A program made the translations under genes and the position numbers. From Anaerolineae bacterium (GTDB lineage: Bacteria > Chloroflexota > Anaerolineae > Promineifilales > Promineifilaceae): a DNA stretch of 34,538 bases. Below the pieces are notes generated by a model, which ran no database searches, was not told the DNA's origin, and saw only the letters and a program-made list of their open reading frames with translations. Location: positions 1-34,538 of the forward strand of contig JAHBVI010000070.1 in NCBI GenBank assembly GCA_019637635.1. Reading direction: 5' to 3'. The stretch's first letter is position 1. Each line of letters begins with the position of its first letter. Positions 15,053 through 23,387 of this stretch are shown one piece after another.

Positions 15053-15889
15053 ATGAAATTTAAGCTGAGAATAGTTACGATCACGGTTTTGCTAGGGCTG
15101 CTTCTAGCAAGCGGCATTTATCACGGTGTTCTCTTTGGCGCTACAGCGCCTGAAGCAGTGAGGCAAAACGGCCCGGTTTCACTGCAAGCCCCCCCATTTG
15201 TCCATACAGCTTATGCCCAGGGAGATCCGACGCAATCTATTGTTGATGAAGCAGGCATGTCAGCTTACTTTCAGGCTCCGGGAACGATTGATTTGTCCGA
15301 CGTAAGAGGGCTGTATCGCACGATTGAAACGGATACCGGCAGTTACATTATTGGTTCAATGGCAGTGACAGGATATGGTGAGCCGCATGACGCTCATGTT
15401 TATGTCCATGTTGATGGTTGGGTATTGGCCTACTATTTTAATGATGAACCTGTGGGCAAGATATTTGACACGCTCAACTACACCGGTGGCCCCATTCAAA
15501 CCAAGCTAGAGATCATATTAGGCATAGTGGCCAACAGTATCGGCATAGGCAGTAATTTCACCCCCATCTATTACGATTTTCGCTACCCTGACGCCACCAA
15601 TTTATTGCTTGTGGGTGATTATACCCCTAGTTACGCGACAGATGAGTTCACGATGAAGCTCCCCGACATATACACATATTACGAAAGAAGTTGGGCGTTT
15701 AGCGGTAGCGGCGGTAGTTCTTTCCAACTGAATGGGGTAACTATCGCCAGTGGTGGTACAGCTTCTTGGGGCACCTTTACCCCAACTCAGTTACCTCCAA
15801 ACCAAACGCACACAATTACACTACTATCTTGTAGTTATTGTGGTCCTATGAAAGGGGCTGTGCTTCTGGTCTATGGGAATGTGCCATGA
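15053..15889 (+). CDS. Exported protein of unknown function
   Basis: The 278-residue protein has a clear signal peptide (basic start, hydrophobic 8-24) and a probable processing region near AYAQGD at 53-58. The mature part is Tyr/Gly/Thr-rich and likely beta, with strands such as GSYIIGSMAVTGYG and HVYVHVDGWVLAYYF, then a C-terminal GGSSFQLNGVTIASGG segment and CSYCG (two Cys). I recognise no family with certainty. A strong ribosome binding site (AAGGAAGGTAAGGAA) precedes ATG 15053. Its stop overlaps the next gene (ATGA), so the two exported proteins are translationally coupled. The gene is visibly more AT-rich than the window average and contains no ACGGCCGT. Confidence 0.8.
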   Translation: MKFKLRIVTITVLLGLLLASGIYHGVLFGATAPEAVRQNGPVSLQAPPFVHTAYAQGDPTQSIVDEAGMSAYFQAPGTIDLSDVRGLYRTIETDTGSYIIGSMAVTGYGEPHDAHVYVHVDGWVLAYYFNDEPVGKIFDTLNYTGGPIQTKLEIILGIVANSIGIGSNFTPIYYDFRYPDATNLLLVGDYTPSYATDEFTMKLPDIYTYYERSWAFSGSGGSSFQLNGVTIASGGTASWGTFTPTQLPPNQTHTITLLSCSYCGPMKGAVLLVYGNVP

Positions 15890-16548
15890 AAATACGTTAT
15901 ACCATCACGTCGCTAAGCGTCATATTGGTTCTGATCCTGTCGAGTCCGTTCATCATTGCCTATGGTGATCCATTTGAAATCACGGGGGCTGATTCCTCTC
16001 TAGATGCAGGTCTCACTAATTCAAGTAACCTGGCGGACTTATTAGATCAAGTGCTGCCTCGTTATATTGTCAGAGAAGCTGGCAGTCTGCGTTACCATGC
16101 CTTACAGGTTGTACCAACTGCCTTACAGCAAGCTTTGGAGCAGGCAGCAGTCCGTGTTGTCATCCACTACGCCAGTAGTAACCGCTATGTCGCCCTTCAG
16201 TATCCAGGAGAGTTAGTGAGTGATACAACCCCTCCGATTATTAACAGCGAGATTGAAGTATTACCAGTGCCCGGTGACCATATGCAGGTCACCTGGACGA
16301 CAGATGAATTTGCTGACAGTGAGATCCGCTATGGAACCCAGCCAGGCGTGTACTCAGAAACGTTGGCTGAGACGGCACATGTCAAAGACCATGCCCTGAT
16401 CCTGGAGGGGCTAACAGAAGGAACGACCTATTACTTCCGGGTGAGAAGCACGGATTTGAGCGGCAACACAACCGAAAGTGGTGAACACAATTTTGTAGCT
16501 GCGCCCTACCAGGCTGGATCAACTTATTTACCGGTGATTCTTAGATAA
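15886..16548 (+). CDS. Exported protein with fibronectin-III/phosphatase-N-like domain and YLPVILR tail
   Basis: The start ATG at 15886 overlaps the previous stop. The 220-residue product has a signal peptide (about residues 1-27), an N-terminal region rich in helices (LPRYIVREAGSLRYHALQ), and from about residue 118 a beta-sandwich domain opening DTTPPIINSEIEV and carrying QVTWTTDEFADSEIRYG and TTYYFRVRSTDLSGN. This pattern is typical of fibronectin type III or of the N-terminal domain of purple acid phosphatases. It ends in STYLPVILR, nearly the same tail as the exported protein at 16896-17609, suggesting a shared sorting signal. Role unknown; it probably acts at the cell surface together with its coupled neighbour. 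Confidence 0.8.
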   Translation: MKIRYTITSLSVILVLILSSPFIIAYGDPFEITGADSSLDAGLTNSSNLADLLDQVLPRYIVREAGSLRYHALQVVPTALQQALEQAAVRVVIHYASSNRYVALQYPGELVSDTTPPIINSEIEVLPVPGDHMQVTWTTDEFADSEIRYGTQPGVYSETLAETAHVKDHALILEGLTEGTTYYFRVRSTDLSGNTTESGEHNFVAAPYQAGSTYLPVILR

Positions 16549-16895
16549 GACACTATGGCCTGGCATTAGCATACAACCTTATACTGATTCACGTTTTTGT
16601 TTTTGAAGGGAACAGTGATGGATCCATCTCAATTCCCAACAAATTTCATTTAATATGGAAGCGCAGCCTGGGACAAATGTGACCTATACCCTGACTTGGC
16701 TGGAAACCTGGGAGTCAGGAATCGCCGTTGTTGAAGCAGAAACAGAACTCATTGAAGTGCCTTTTCGAGTGCGAAAAAGCGTCACTCATAACCTGGGCAG
16801 CGAGGCGTTTGCTTGCAATTAAATCGGTATCGCCGGCAAGCCATCCGAAAAAGATTGGCAAATAGAGTACAAAAGTATGGAAGGGAAAAGAGATA
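16549..16895. other. 347-base gap with a coding remnant
   Basis: Between two exported-protein genes there is no intact gene of normal size. The middle holds a 55-codon frame at 16655-16822, listed separately. A possible ribosome site AAGGGAA with GTG/ATG at 16616-16620 opens only an 11-codon frame, in a different phase from the remnant, as if a frameshift had occurred. Confidence 0.6.
16655..16822 (+). pseudogene. Remnant of an exported-protein gene
   Basis: The 55-residue frame begins MEAQPGTNVTYTLTW and continues with TELIEVPFRV. It reads like an internal beta-strand piece of an extracellular domain rather than a free small protein. No ribosome binding site precedes the ATG and no signal peptide is present. 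Upstream, the frame stays open to 16619 and is closed by TGA at 16616. It is most likely a decayed or truncated sibling of the flanking exported proteins; a genuine small protein is less likely. Confidence 0.4.
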
Positions 16896-17609
16896 ATGAA
16901 GAAATTAATCACTGCGACTACCATAAGTATCATTTCACTGGCATCAGGTTGGCTCTGGTTTGCAACCTTATTTGCACAGCCTGGCGTTTCCTCGAATTCT
17001 GAAGTTATTTATGATGCCTCAACCGGATTATTTCCAGAGGAAGTTTGCCCAAAATGGACTCTAATAGATAGAGCAACCCCTGAAGACCCCACTTTATCCG
17101 GTGATAAATTAGTGATTAGTACTTCTGCAAATAGTGAACAGATTTTTTACATACAATATGATTTGGCAATATCATACCCCTTAATGATTGAAGCAAGAGT
17201 GAAAAGAGTGTCTGGATCAACCAGCTCTACACTTAGAGAGCCGATTGCGATTGGTTTCACGATCAAACCTGATGAAGGTAATGCTTTAGGTAATACATTG
17301 TATATCGGCAATGATGTAGTATTCCTCCTTGCGCCTTCAGGCAGAGGCGATGTTGCATCAGTTGACACTGATGACGAGTTTCATAATTATCGCCTTGAAG
17401 TTGATGCGACCGGAGCAGTTCAGGTTTATTATGATGATGTTCTTGAGCTCACCGGAGCAGCGTATAGTAATGTTGGCACTCATGGACTGGTTGAGAGGAT
17501 ATATTGGGGCCAATTTTCAATCCTGGCCAATGGCGCCTCGGAATGGGAATTAGTCAAGCATAATGCTGGATGTGGCTCATATATTTATTTGCCGACTATT
17601 CTGAAATGA
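16896..17609 (+). CDS. Exported lectin-like protein with YLPTILK tail
   Basis: This 237-residue protein has a signal peptide (basic start, hydrophobic 7-26) and a mature beta-rich domain. The order of strands, with IEARVKRVSG near 97-106, a central block, FHNYRLEVDATGAVQVYYDDV around 161-181 and a C-terminal YWGQFSI, is typical of concanavalin/LamG-like sandwiches that bind or process sugars. The ending is IYLPTILK, matching the YLPVILR tail of the exported protein at 15886-16548. The gene is the most AT-rich in the window and has no ACGGCCGT, which suggests foreign origin or relaxed composition. An AAGAGA ribosome site precedes ATG 16896. Fold is inferred from pattern only. Confidence 0.75.
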   Translation: MKKLITATTISIISLASGWLWFATLFAQPGVSSNSEVIYDASTGLFPEEVCPKWTLIDRATPEDPTLSGDKLVISTSANSEQIFYIQYDLAISYPLMIEARVKRVSGSTSSTLREPIAIGFTIKPDEGNALGNTLYIGNDVVFLLAPSGRGDVASVDTDDEFHNYRLEVDATGAVQVYYDDVLELTGAAYSNVGTHGLVERIYWGQFSILANGASEWELVKHNAGCGSYIYLPTILK

Positions 17610-17756
17610 AGAATATAACTGGACATTGGCGTTTTTAGCCCTCACCAGTGTAAAACGATTTGCCAAATCGTTCTTCAACATCACTGCTGCGGTGCGGTCT
17701 TCTTGGGTTGCTGGGGCTGCTTCTCATCTCTACGGGCGGCGAGGTGACCGAAGCCA

Positions 17757-20285
17757 TCAGGTGAGGGGTTGGCTGGCGGGAGTGGCCTGGGTGGGCGCCG
17801 GGGATTGCCATTGCGCCTGTCCCTGGGTGATCACGGCCGTGACCAACAACACCCCCAACATCAACACAAAAATGGCGGTACTGAGCCACATCGCCCATCG
17901 CGGCACCTGCGGCGGCACCCGTACTTGCCCGGCTTTCACCTGCTGCTGACCGTTTTCGGTATGCACCGCTACTTCAAAGGGGACAATTTGTTCACGGCCA
18001 AACAGTGGCCGCTGCCGGGCGCGTATCGTCACCACCTGGGTAATGGCTTCGCCTGGCTTAAGCTGCATCCGCCCCCGCTGCCCACCGAACTGCACCAGGC
18101 TTTTTTCATCACGCCCCACCAGACTATAGGTGTTGGGCACATTGCCCTCATTGCGAATGAGAATGCGGATATTGTCGCCATCGTCTACTTGTGACGGCCA
18201 CAGCCCCAGCGAAAACTGCTCCTGGGTGGTGACAATGAGCATACCGGCGATGACGGCCGTCTCCGTCTCATGTGTCTTTGAGTGGACAAGCAGTTCAAAC
18301 GGATAGTTGCCCGCCGCAATGCGATAAGACATCAAGGTTCCGGTGGATGGTAGTTGCAGCGCCAGCGGAATGCTGGCCCGCGCCCCCGGCGCCAGCGTTA
18401 CAAAATGCTGCGTCAGCGAATACGTGCCCGACGGCAGCCCGTTGACCGCCAGTTTGAGCGTATCAGTGGTTGGCCCTTGATTAAAAAGTTCAATCTGGAC
18501 AGTAGTCTGATCACCGGCCATCATCGTTAGCAGCGCCGGGTGCAGCGCCACGCCAAAACGACCTGAGGTGCTTTGTACCTGGCTGGCATCTTGGGATACC
18601 TGGAATAACTCTGTTTGGGGTTCTTCATTGGCCGGATGGGCCGCTTCTAATTCTATGGCGGCGGCCCAGTGCAAAAAGTAAGGGCCTATTTGCAAAGTCT
18701 GGTGGGGTAGCCAGGTTTCCGGTTCATTAACGGAGAGGCGACGGCCGTCGCCAAAAGTGCCGCCGCTGCTGTCTAAATCGGAAACGCGCCAACGGCCGTT
18801 TACCCAATCTAGCCGGGCATGATACCGGGAAACGTCCCGGGCATTCAGCACAATGTCATTGTCCTTTGCCCGGCCAATCAGAATTTGTGGTTTGTGGAGC
18901 GTGGCCTTGCGTGGCCCGCGCCCCTGGCGAATAATGACAATTTGTGACGCCTGCGCCGGTACATCCAGCACATGGACATCGGTAGCCTGTTCCGCTGCCG
19001 TTTGCTGGGCGGCAACGGGCATGGCAAACGGCGGTGTGGGCTGGGGTGGCGTCACCGGTGGCTGCGCCACAGGCGGCGGAGTGATAACCTGTTCGGCAGA
19101 TGGCTCGGGGAGCGGCGGCGAGGCAAACACGACTGTTTCCGGCGGTTGTTTCTTTTCAACTTCAGCTTGCTGCGGCGTCAGGCCAAACACAGGCGTATCA
19201 AACTGTGGCTGCACGGGCATGGTTTCAGACATCATCAGGGCGGGTGAGTTGAAAACTGGCTGGCGCGCCGGCGGCGGTGGTTTGGGTGGGGTCGCCGGTT
19301 CTGGCGTCGGTTTCGACGATGCTGTGGCCGTGCTTTTCTTCCGCCCGGTCAGTTCGGCCAGGGTGCGGGTGGCGGTGGGCGGAGACGGCCGTACCGCTGC
19401 TCCATTTTCGCTGGTAGAGGCTATCTGCCCGGCGTGGCGCAGGGCATCGGCCATCTGTTCGGCCATCTGGTATCGTTTGGCCGGGTCTTTGGCCAGCGCC
19501 GTATAGGCCACATTGGCAATGGCCGGGGGCACATCCGGGCGCAAATCGCGCACCGGCAGTGGCGATTCCACTGAATGGCGCATAATCGCTTCTGTGGGTG
19601 ATTGCACCGCAAAAGGCGTTCGTCCTGTTAATAATTCGTATAAGATGATGCCCAGGCTGTAAATATCGGCACGGCCGTCTACCGCCCCATTGGTGCATTG
19701 TTCTGGCGCCAGGTAAGGAAAGTTGCTGTGCAGATCAACAAAAGCGGTTTGAATCCCCGTCTCCGGGATCAACGCCAGACCAAAATCCGTCAGCATGGCG
19801 CGCAGAGAAAATTCCCCTGGTCGGGACTGCCGCTGCTGCCGTTTGATGAGAATGTTGCTGGGTTTCAGGTTCAAATGCAGCGCCCCCGCCTGATGAGCGG
19901 TTCCCAGCGCGTCGGCGGCCTGGGCCATGATGTGCAGGGCTTCCGCCAACGGCATAAACTGGCTGCGACTGTTCAGGCGCAGCAGGGCTTTGTCCAGGCT
20001 GATACCGTTCACAAAATCAGTTACCAGATAGGCACGGCCGTTTTGATTGCCCAGGTTGTATAGCGTGACAATGGACGGATGGCTTAGCGAGGAAATGTTG
20101 CGCACCGCCTGGGCTAACTGCCGCTGGATGCCAGGGTGAATGGCCAGTTCAGGAGATAACAGTTTAATAGCCACCGACCGGTCTAAATTCAAGTCACGCG
20201 CCTGGTAAACGGAGCCGGTTTTACCTTTGCCCACAAATGACTCAATTAAAAATTGCTCAAATTTCTTGCCGATAAAATTGTCCAT
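17757..20285 (-). CDS. PknB-type kinase-like protein with FHA domain and C-terminal membrane anchor; predicted pseudokinase
   Basis: Residues 8-290 form a Ser/Thr kinase fold: glycine loop GKGKTG (19-24), VAIK lysine Lys41, DFG at 167-169, APEQ near 193 and DIYSLG near 207. The catalytic HRDLKPSN motif reads HLNLKPSN (137-144), so the proton-acceptor aspartate is Asn139. The helix-C glutamate also appears missing (RQLAQAVRN). It is therefore probably a pseudokinase, or weakly active. A Pro/Thr-rich linker (about 295-450) follows, then an FHA phosphothreonine-binding domain (about 455-545; ILIGRAKDND, SRYHA), beta-sandwich repeats, and a membrane segment near 803-825. In PknB-like proteins the anchor usually lies between kinase and sensor; here it is C-terminal. 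It is divergent from the cNMP-binding histidine kinase. Confidence 0.85.
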   Translation of the reverse strand: MDNFIGKKFEQFLIESFVGKGKTGSVYQARDLNLDRSVAIKLLSPELAIHPGIQRQLAQAVRNISSLSHPSIVTLYNLGNQNGRAYLVTDFVNGISLDKALLRLNSRSQFMPLAEALHIMAQAADALGTAHQAGALHLNLKPSNILIKRQQRQSRPGEFSLRAMLTDFGLALIPETGIQTAFVDLHSNFPYLAPEQCTNGAVDGRADIYSLGIILYELLTGRTPFAVQSPTEAIMRHSVESPLPVRDLRPDVPPAIANVAYTALAKDPAKRYQMAEQMADALRHAGQIASTSENGAAVRPSPPTATRTLAELTGRKKSTATASSKPTPEPATPPKPPPPARQPVFNSPALMMSETMPVQPQFDTPVFGLTPQQAEVEKKQPPETVVFASPPLPEPSAEQVITPPPVAQPPVTPPQPTPPFAMPVAAQQTAAEQATDVHVLDVPAQASQIVIIRQGRGPRKATLHKPQILIGRAKDNDIVLNARDVSRYHARLDWVNGRWRVSDLDSSGGTFGDGRRLSVNEPETWLPHQTLQIGPYFLHWAAAIELEAAHPANEEPQTELFQVSQDASQVQSTSGRFGVALHPALLTMMAGDQTTVQIELFNQGPTTDTLKLAVNGLPSGTYSLTQHFVTLAPGARASIPLALQLPSTGTLMSYRIAAGNYPFELLVHSKTHETETAVIAGMLIVTTQEQFSLGLWPSQVDDGDNIRILIRNEGNVPNTYSLVGRDEKSLVQFGGQRGRMQLKPGEAITQVVTIRARQRPLFGREQIVPFEVAVHTENGQQQVKAGQVRVPPQVPRWAMWLSTAIFVLMLGVLLVTAVITQGQAQWQSPAPTQATPASQPLT

Positions 20286-20509
20286 GCAACACCAGTATGG
20301 GAGCAGCGCCCAGATTTTTGCAGCAAGTATAAATTTGGCAGTAGGCCCTACCCATTCAAGGGGCGTGAATTATAAAGGAGGCTATTGGGAATATAGTACG
20401 CCCGGTCAGAGTGAAACGGCCGTAAATTATACACAACACAGGCCGCCAACTATGCTAGAATGTTGAGGCTTAACCGGTTTTTGAAACCTTTCGGGCTTAC
20501 AGGTGGTCT

Positions 20510-21697
20510 ATGACAACAAACGCGCTGTTAACCAATGGAACTATCCAATTACTGCATACGGCCTTTCCCGATCTGAGCCGCAACGACATCGAATCGTTGG
20601 TGCAGGCGGCGCGGGTGCGCACCTTCCCGGCTGGATTTGATATTTTCCAGGAGGGTGATAAAGGCGATTCGCTTTTCCTATTGGAAGAAGGGCAAGTGGA
20701 TATTGTCGTTCACGCCGATGACAACCAGGAAATCTTGGTGGATACACTTGGCCCTACGCGCTACTTTGGCGAAATGGCCTTTTTAGGCGAGACCTCGCGC
20801 ATGGCTACCATCCGCACCCAGACGGAATGTCGCATCATTGAGATTGGCGAAGCCGACTTCATGGCCATTGCCCGCACCAACCCCAGTTTGCTGCGCACCC
20901 TCATGCGCCAGATTATCGGCCACATCCGGCGTACAGACCGGGCCGTTATCAACGAATTAAACAACAAAAATGACGCGCTACAGGCTGCCTATGCCGATCT
21001 GGAGGCGCAAGAGGCGCTGCGCTCACAGGTGATTGTGACCCTCTCCCATGAGCTACGTACACCGCTTACATCTATTCGTGGTTATTTGGGCCTGATTAAC
21101 CAGGGGGCGATGTCCGGTAATTCGCTCAAAATGGCACTAGACTCCATTACGCGGAATGTGGAAAAGATCATCGGCCACACCAACGACCTCTTGCTGCTGT
21201 ATGAAATGCACCCCAAATCGTCGGATTTTGAGTATGTGAATGTGCCCGACATCTTGATTGAGGCACTCAACACGGCCCGCGCCACGATGGAAGCGGAAAC
21301 GACACGGGTGACGATGGATATTGCCCCCGATGTGCCCGAAATTTTTGCCGACCGGCGTGGGTTGGTGCTGGCCACACGGGCGCTGCTGGAAAATGCCTTT
21401 AAGTATTCACCGGATAAGACGCCGGTTGCTATTCGGGCGTACCGGGAAAATGGCATGGGAGTGGCTATTGCCATTGAAGACCAGGGTATTGGCATTGCCG
21501 AGGCGGATGTGGAACGTATTTTTGATCCGTTTTACCGGATGGAAAAGGAGGGGGCGGCCCAGCTTTTCCCCGGTTTGGGCGTGGGGCTGACCATTGCGAA
21601 GTTTGTGGTGGAACGGCATCACGGCCGTATCACCGTCAGCAGCACACCGGGCGTCGGCAGCACTTTCACCATCATCTTGCCCCACCGGGTGGCGTAA
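20510..21697 (+). CDS. Soluble histidine kinase with cyclic-nucleotide-binding sensor
   Basis: The N-terminal third (about 20-135) is a cNMP-binding domain with the phosphate cassette FGEMAFLGETSRMA (86-99), including Glu88 and Arg97 positions typical for cAMP or cGMP binding. A coiled-coil linker (145-170) leads to a HisKA domain with SHELRTPL (phospho-acceptor His180) and a HATPase domain with NAFKYS, DQGIGI and GLGVGL. No membrane segment is present, so it should sense an intracellular nucleotide and phosphorylate an unseen response regulator. No regulator gene is adjacent. An AGGTGG site precedes ATG 20510. The stop codon lies in a short inverted repeat (21695-21726). Confidence 0.9.
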   Translation: MTTNALLTNGTIQLLHTAFPDLSRNDIESLVQAARVRTFPAGFDIFQEGDKGDSLFLLEEGQVDIVVHADDNQEILVDTLGPTRYFGEMAFLGETSRMATIRTQTECRIIEIGEADFMAIARTNPSLLRTLMRQIIGHIRRTDRAVINELNNKNDALQAAYADLEAQEALRSQVIVTLSHELRTPLTSIRGYLGLINQGAMSGNSLKMALDSITRNVEKIIGHTNDLLLLYEMHPKSSDFEYVNVPDILIEALNTARATMEAETTRVTMDIAPDVPEIFADRRGLVLATRALLENAFKYSPDKTPVAIRAYRENGMGVAIAIEDQGIGIAEADVERIFDPFYRMEKEGAAQLFPGLGVGLTIAKFVVERHHGRITVSSTPGVGSTFTIILPHRVA

Positions 21698-21726
21698 TGG
21701 TAGTTGGTAGCCACCACCTACCATTA
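21695..21726. repeat. Inverted repeat containing the histidine kinase stop codon
   Basis: TAATGGTAG at 21695-21703 and CTACCATTA at 21718-21726 are perfect 9-base arms, with a further TGGT/ACCA pair inside. The first TAA is the stop of the kinase gene. CCACC words continue to about 21745. Confidence 0.7.
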
Positions 21727-21795
21727 CACTACCAGCCACCACCTCCCATCTGCAACATTTCCCCCCCATCTGCGTATGGCGCGCAGGAAAAAACC

Positions 21796-22278
21796 ATGGA
21801 TGAATCACCCGAAATTCTCAAAATTGAAATCCCCGACGAAGAAGAGACGCCGCCTCAGGTAACAACCGACGGCCGTACCCCTCCCCTCAAAGAGCGGGCA
21901 GCCCAGGCCGGCAAAGGGGCTGCGCAGGCAGTGACCGGCGCCGTGACGCAGGCGGCGCAGAAAGGTTGGGATAGTGAAGCGCGCAAAACGGTGACAGGCG
22001 CCGTGAAAAAGGAGGCGCACAAGGGCGCCACGGCCGTGGCCGCCAAAAGCGCCGACCTGGTACACGAACATCTGGTGAAAGCGGCCGAGGAACAGGCCCG
22101 CCAGCAAAAAGCCTACCTGGAAACCCGGCTGCGTGAAACCGACTGGAAAGCTGAAGCCGGTAAGGGCGTGGCCGCGACCCTGCGCTGGGCCAGCCGCCAG
22201 GTAGATCGGTTGACACAACGTCTGACCGACCCTCCCCCGCCTGACGACCACCACAACAATGAGCCGCCCGCACATTGA
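21796..22278 (+). CDS. Ala/Lys-rich helical protein of unknown function
   Basis: The 160-residue product has an acidic N-terminus (EILKIEIPDEEE), then a long Ala-rich amphipathic region (about 30-140) with two near-repeats around TGAV (AVTGAVTQAAQKG and TVTGAVKKEAHKG), and a Pro/His-rich tail (PPPPDDHHNN). There is no signal peptide or membrane segment. It resembles stress-type or membrane-curvature helical proteins only in composition; I cannot name a family. ATG 21796 follows CAGGAAA at good distance; a frame from 21697 would begin in the repeat after the kinase gene. It may be cotranscribed with the upstream histidine kinase and is followed by a terminator-like hairpin. Confidence 0.7.
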   Translation: MDESPEILKIEIPDEEETPPQVTTDGRTPPLKERAAQAGKGAAQAVTGAVTQAAQKGWDSEARKTVTGAVKKEAHKGATAVAAKSADLVHEHLVKAAEEQARQQKAYLETRLRETDWKAEAGKGVAATLRWASRQVDRLTQRLTDPPPPDDHHNNEPPAH

Positions 22279-22309
22279 CGGGGGCGATGAGAGAATGGAG
22301 GCCAGAATA

Positions 22310-22341
22310 CAAAGAGCCTTGCTGTGCGGCAAGGCTCTTTG
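22310..22341 (+). terminator. Terminator-like hairpin
   Basis: Perfect 13-base arms CAAAGAGCCTTGC (22310-22322) and GCAAGGCTCTTTG (22329-22341) enclose a 6-base loop, 32 bases after the Ala-rich protein gene. There is no T-run after it, so it is at best an atypical terminator. Confidence 0.6.
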
Positions 22342-22529
22342 CGGGAAGAGGAGAAAAAGGAGGATATGGGGATAAATGCGAAAAAATTACCTGTCGTTAA
22401 ATTACTTGCCTATACTTACTTGAATCAATTTGATATTTTTGGGTAACTTGTCCACGTAAAAAGAGTGTACGAATCGGGTTCAATGACAACAATAGGACTT
22501 GAGTACCCAATTTAGAGAAGGTGGTATGT

Positions 22530-23294
22530 ATGGCGGCAAAATGTGAACGGTGTGGGCAATCGGTGTTACCGGATGATGTGGTTTGCTGGCAATGTGGGGC
22601 GCGCCTGGCGTCCGCGCCGGGCGTGGCCGCAACTGCGCCGCAGCCGGTAGTGGATGCAGCGGCGTTGCCGTCTATCTCGTTTACCACATTGGTGTATTAT
22701 GCGGCAGCAACGGCCGTGACCATGCTGCTGCTCGTCGTGTTGATAGTCGTTTTAGCCGGACGCCCCCTGGTTCATACAGACCTGGACGCGCCTAAACTGC
22801 CGGGATGGACGGCCGTGACTGCCCCCGGTGATCAATACCTGCTGAAGCTGCCGCCCCGGTGGGAGTGGGCAGCGGCGCCGGGATTTACGTTTGAGCAGTG
22901 GCAACAACAGCCGGAAATGGCCGACCTCCTGGCGGCATTGCCGCTGCCAACGGGTGACCTGACACCCCAACTTCTGGCCCGCGCCCCCGATAACAGCCCA
23001 CTGGTTCTGTTGGCCGGCGCAGGAAACACCACACCCTTTACGGCGCTGTTTGCGGCTATCCAGGTGCAGCCAGACGTGACCGATGTGAAACGGCTGCCAC
23101 ACTTTTTGGGGCATGAGCAAATTGCCTATACTCAAACGGTGACGGCCCATGCCGCCCCCTGGCGCTGCCAGGTGCGCTTGCACTTTAGCCAACAGCCATT
23201 TTATTGGACAGCCATCTGTAGCCCGGCGGCCGAAACGGCTACGGCCGTGACTTCCACCCGCATTCTGGACAGCTTTCAACCCCTATCCCCTTGA
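22530..23294 (+). CDS. Zinc-ribbon membrane protein
   Basis: This 254-residue protein starts with a zinc ribbon, CxxC-x10-CxxC (Cys5, Cys8, Cys19, Cys22), then an Ala/Pro linker, one membrane segment (about 54-77; VTMLLLVVLIVVL) and an extracytoplasmic domain of about 170 residues with two Cys near the C-terminal third. The domain contains LPPRWEW and FEQWQQQPEM and looks like a PsbP/DUF-type lipid-binding beta fold, but I cannot name it. ATG 22530 is preferred, as GTG 22521 would only add three residues; GAAGGTGG lies upstream. It stands alone between two hairpin-bearing gaps. Confidence 0.75.
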   Translation: MAAKCERCGQSVLPDDVVCWQCGARLASAPGVAATAPQPVVDAAALPSISFTTLVYYAAATAVTMLLLVVLIVVLAGRPLVHTDLDAPKLPGWTAVTAPGDQYLLKLPPRWEWAAAPGFTFEQWQQQPEMADLLAALPLPTGDLTPQLLARAPDNSPLVLLAGAGNTTPFTALFAAIQVQPDVTDVKRLPHFLGHEQIAYTQTVTAHAAPWRCQVRLHFSQQPFYWTAICSPAAETATAVTSTRILDSFQPLSP

Positions 23295-23387
23295 CCCGGC
23301 TTGACGCCCTTGTGACCGCTTTGTACAATGCGGGCAGCATCCGGCATAAAGAGAACGTGAAGAAGGCACAGGGATCGGGCCAACATC

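Noticed and set aside
18853..19506. 217-codon plus-strand frame, Gly/Cys/Ser-rich
   Set aside because: It mirrors the Pro/Ala-rich linker and FHA part of the kinase-like gene and has no protein-like pattern.
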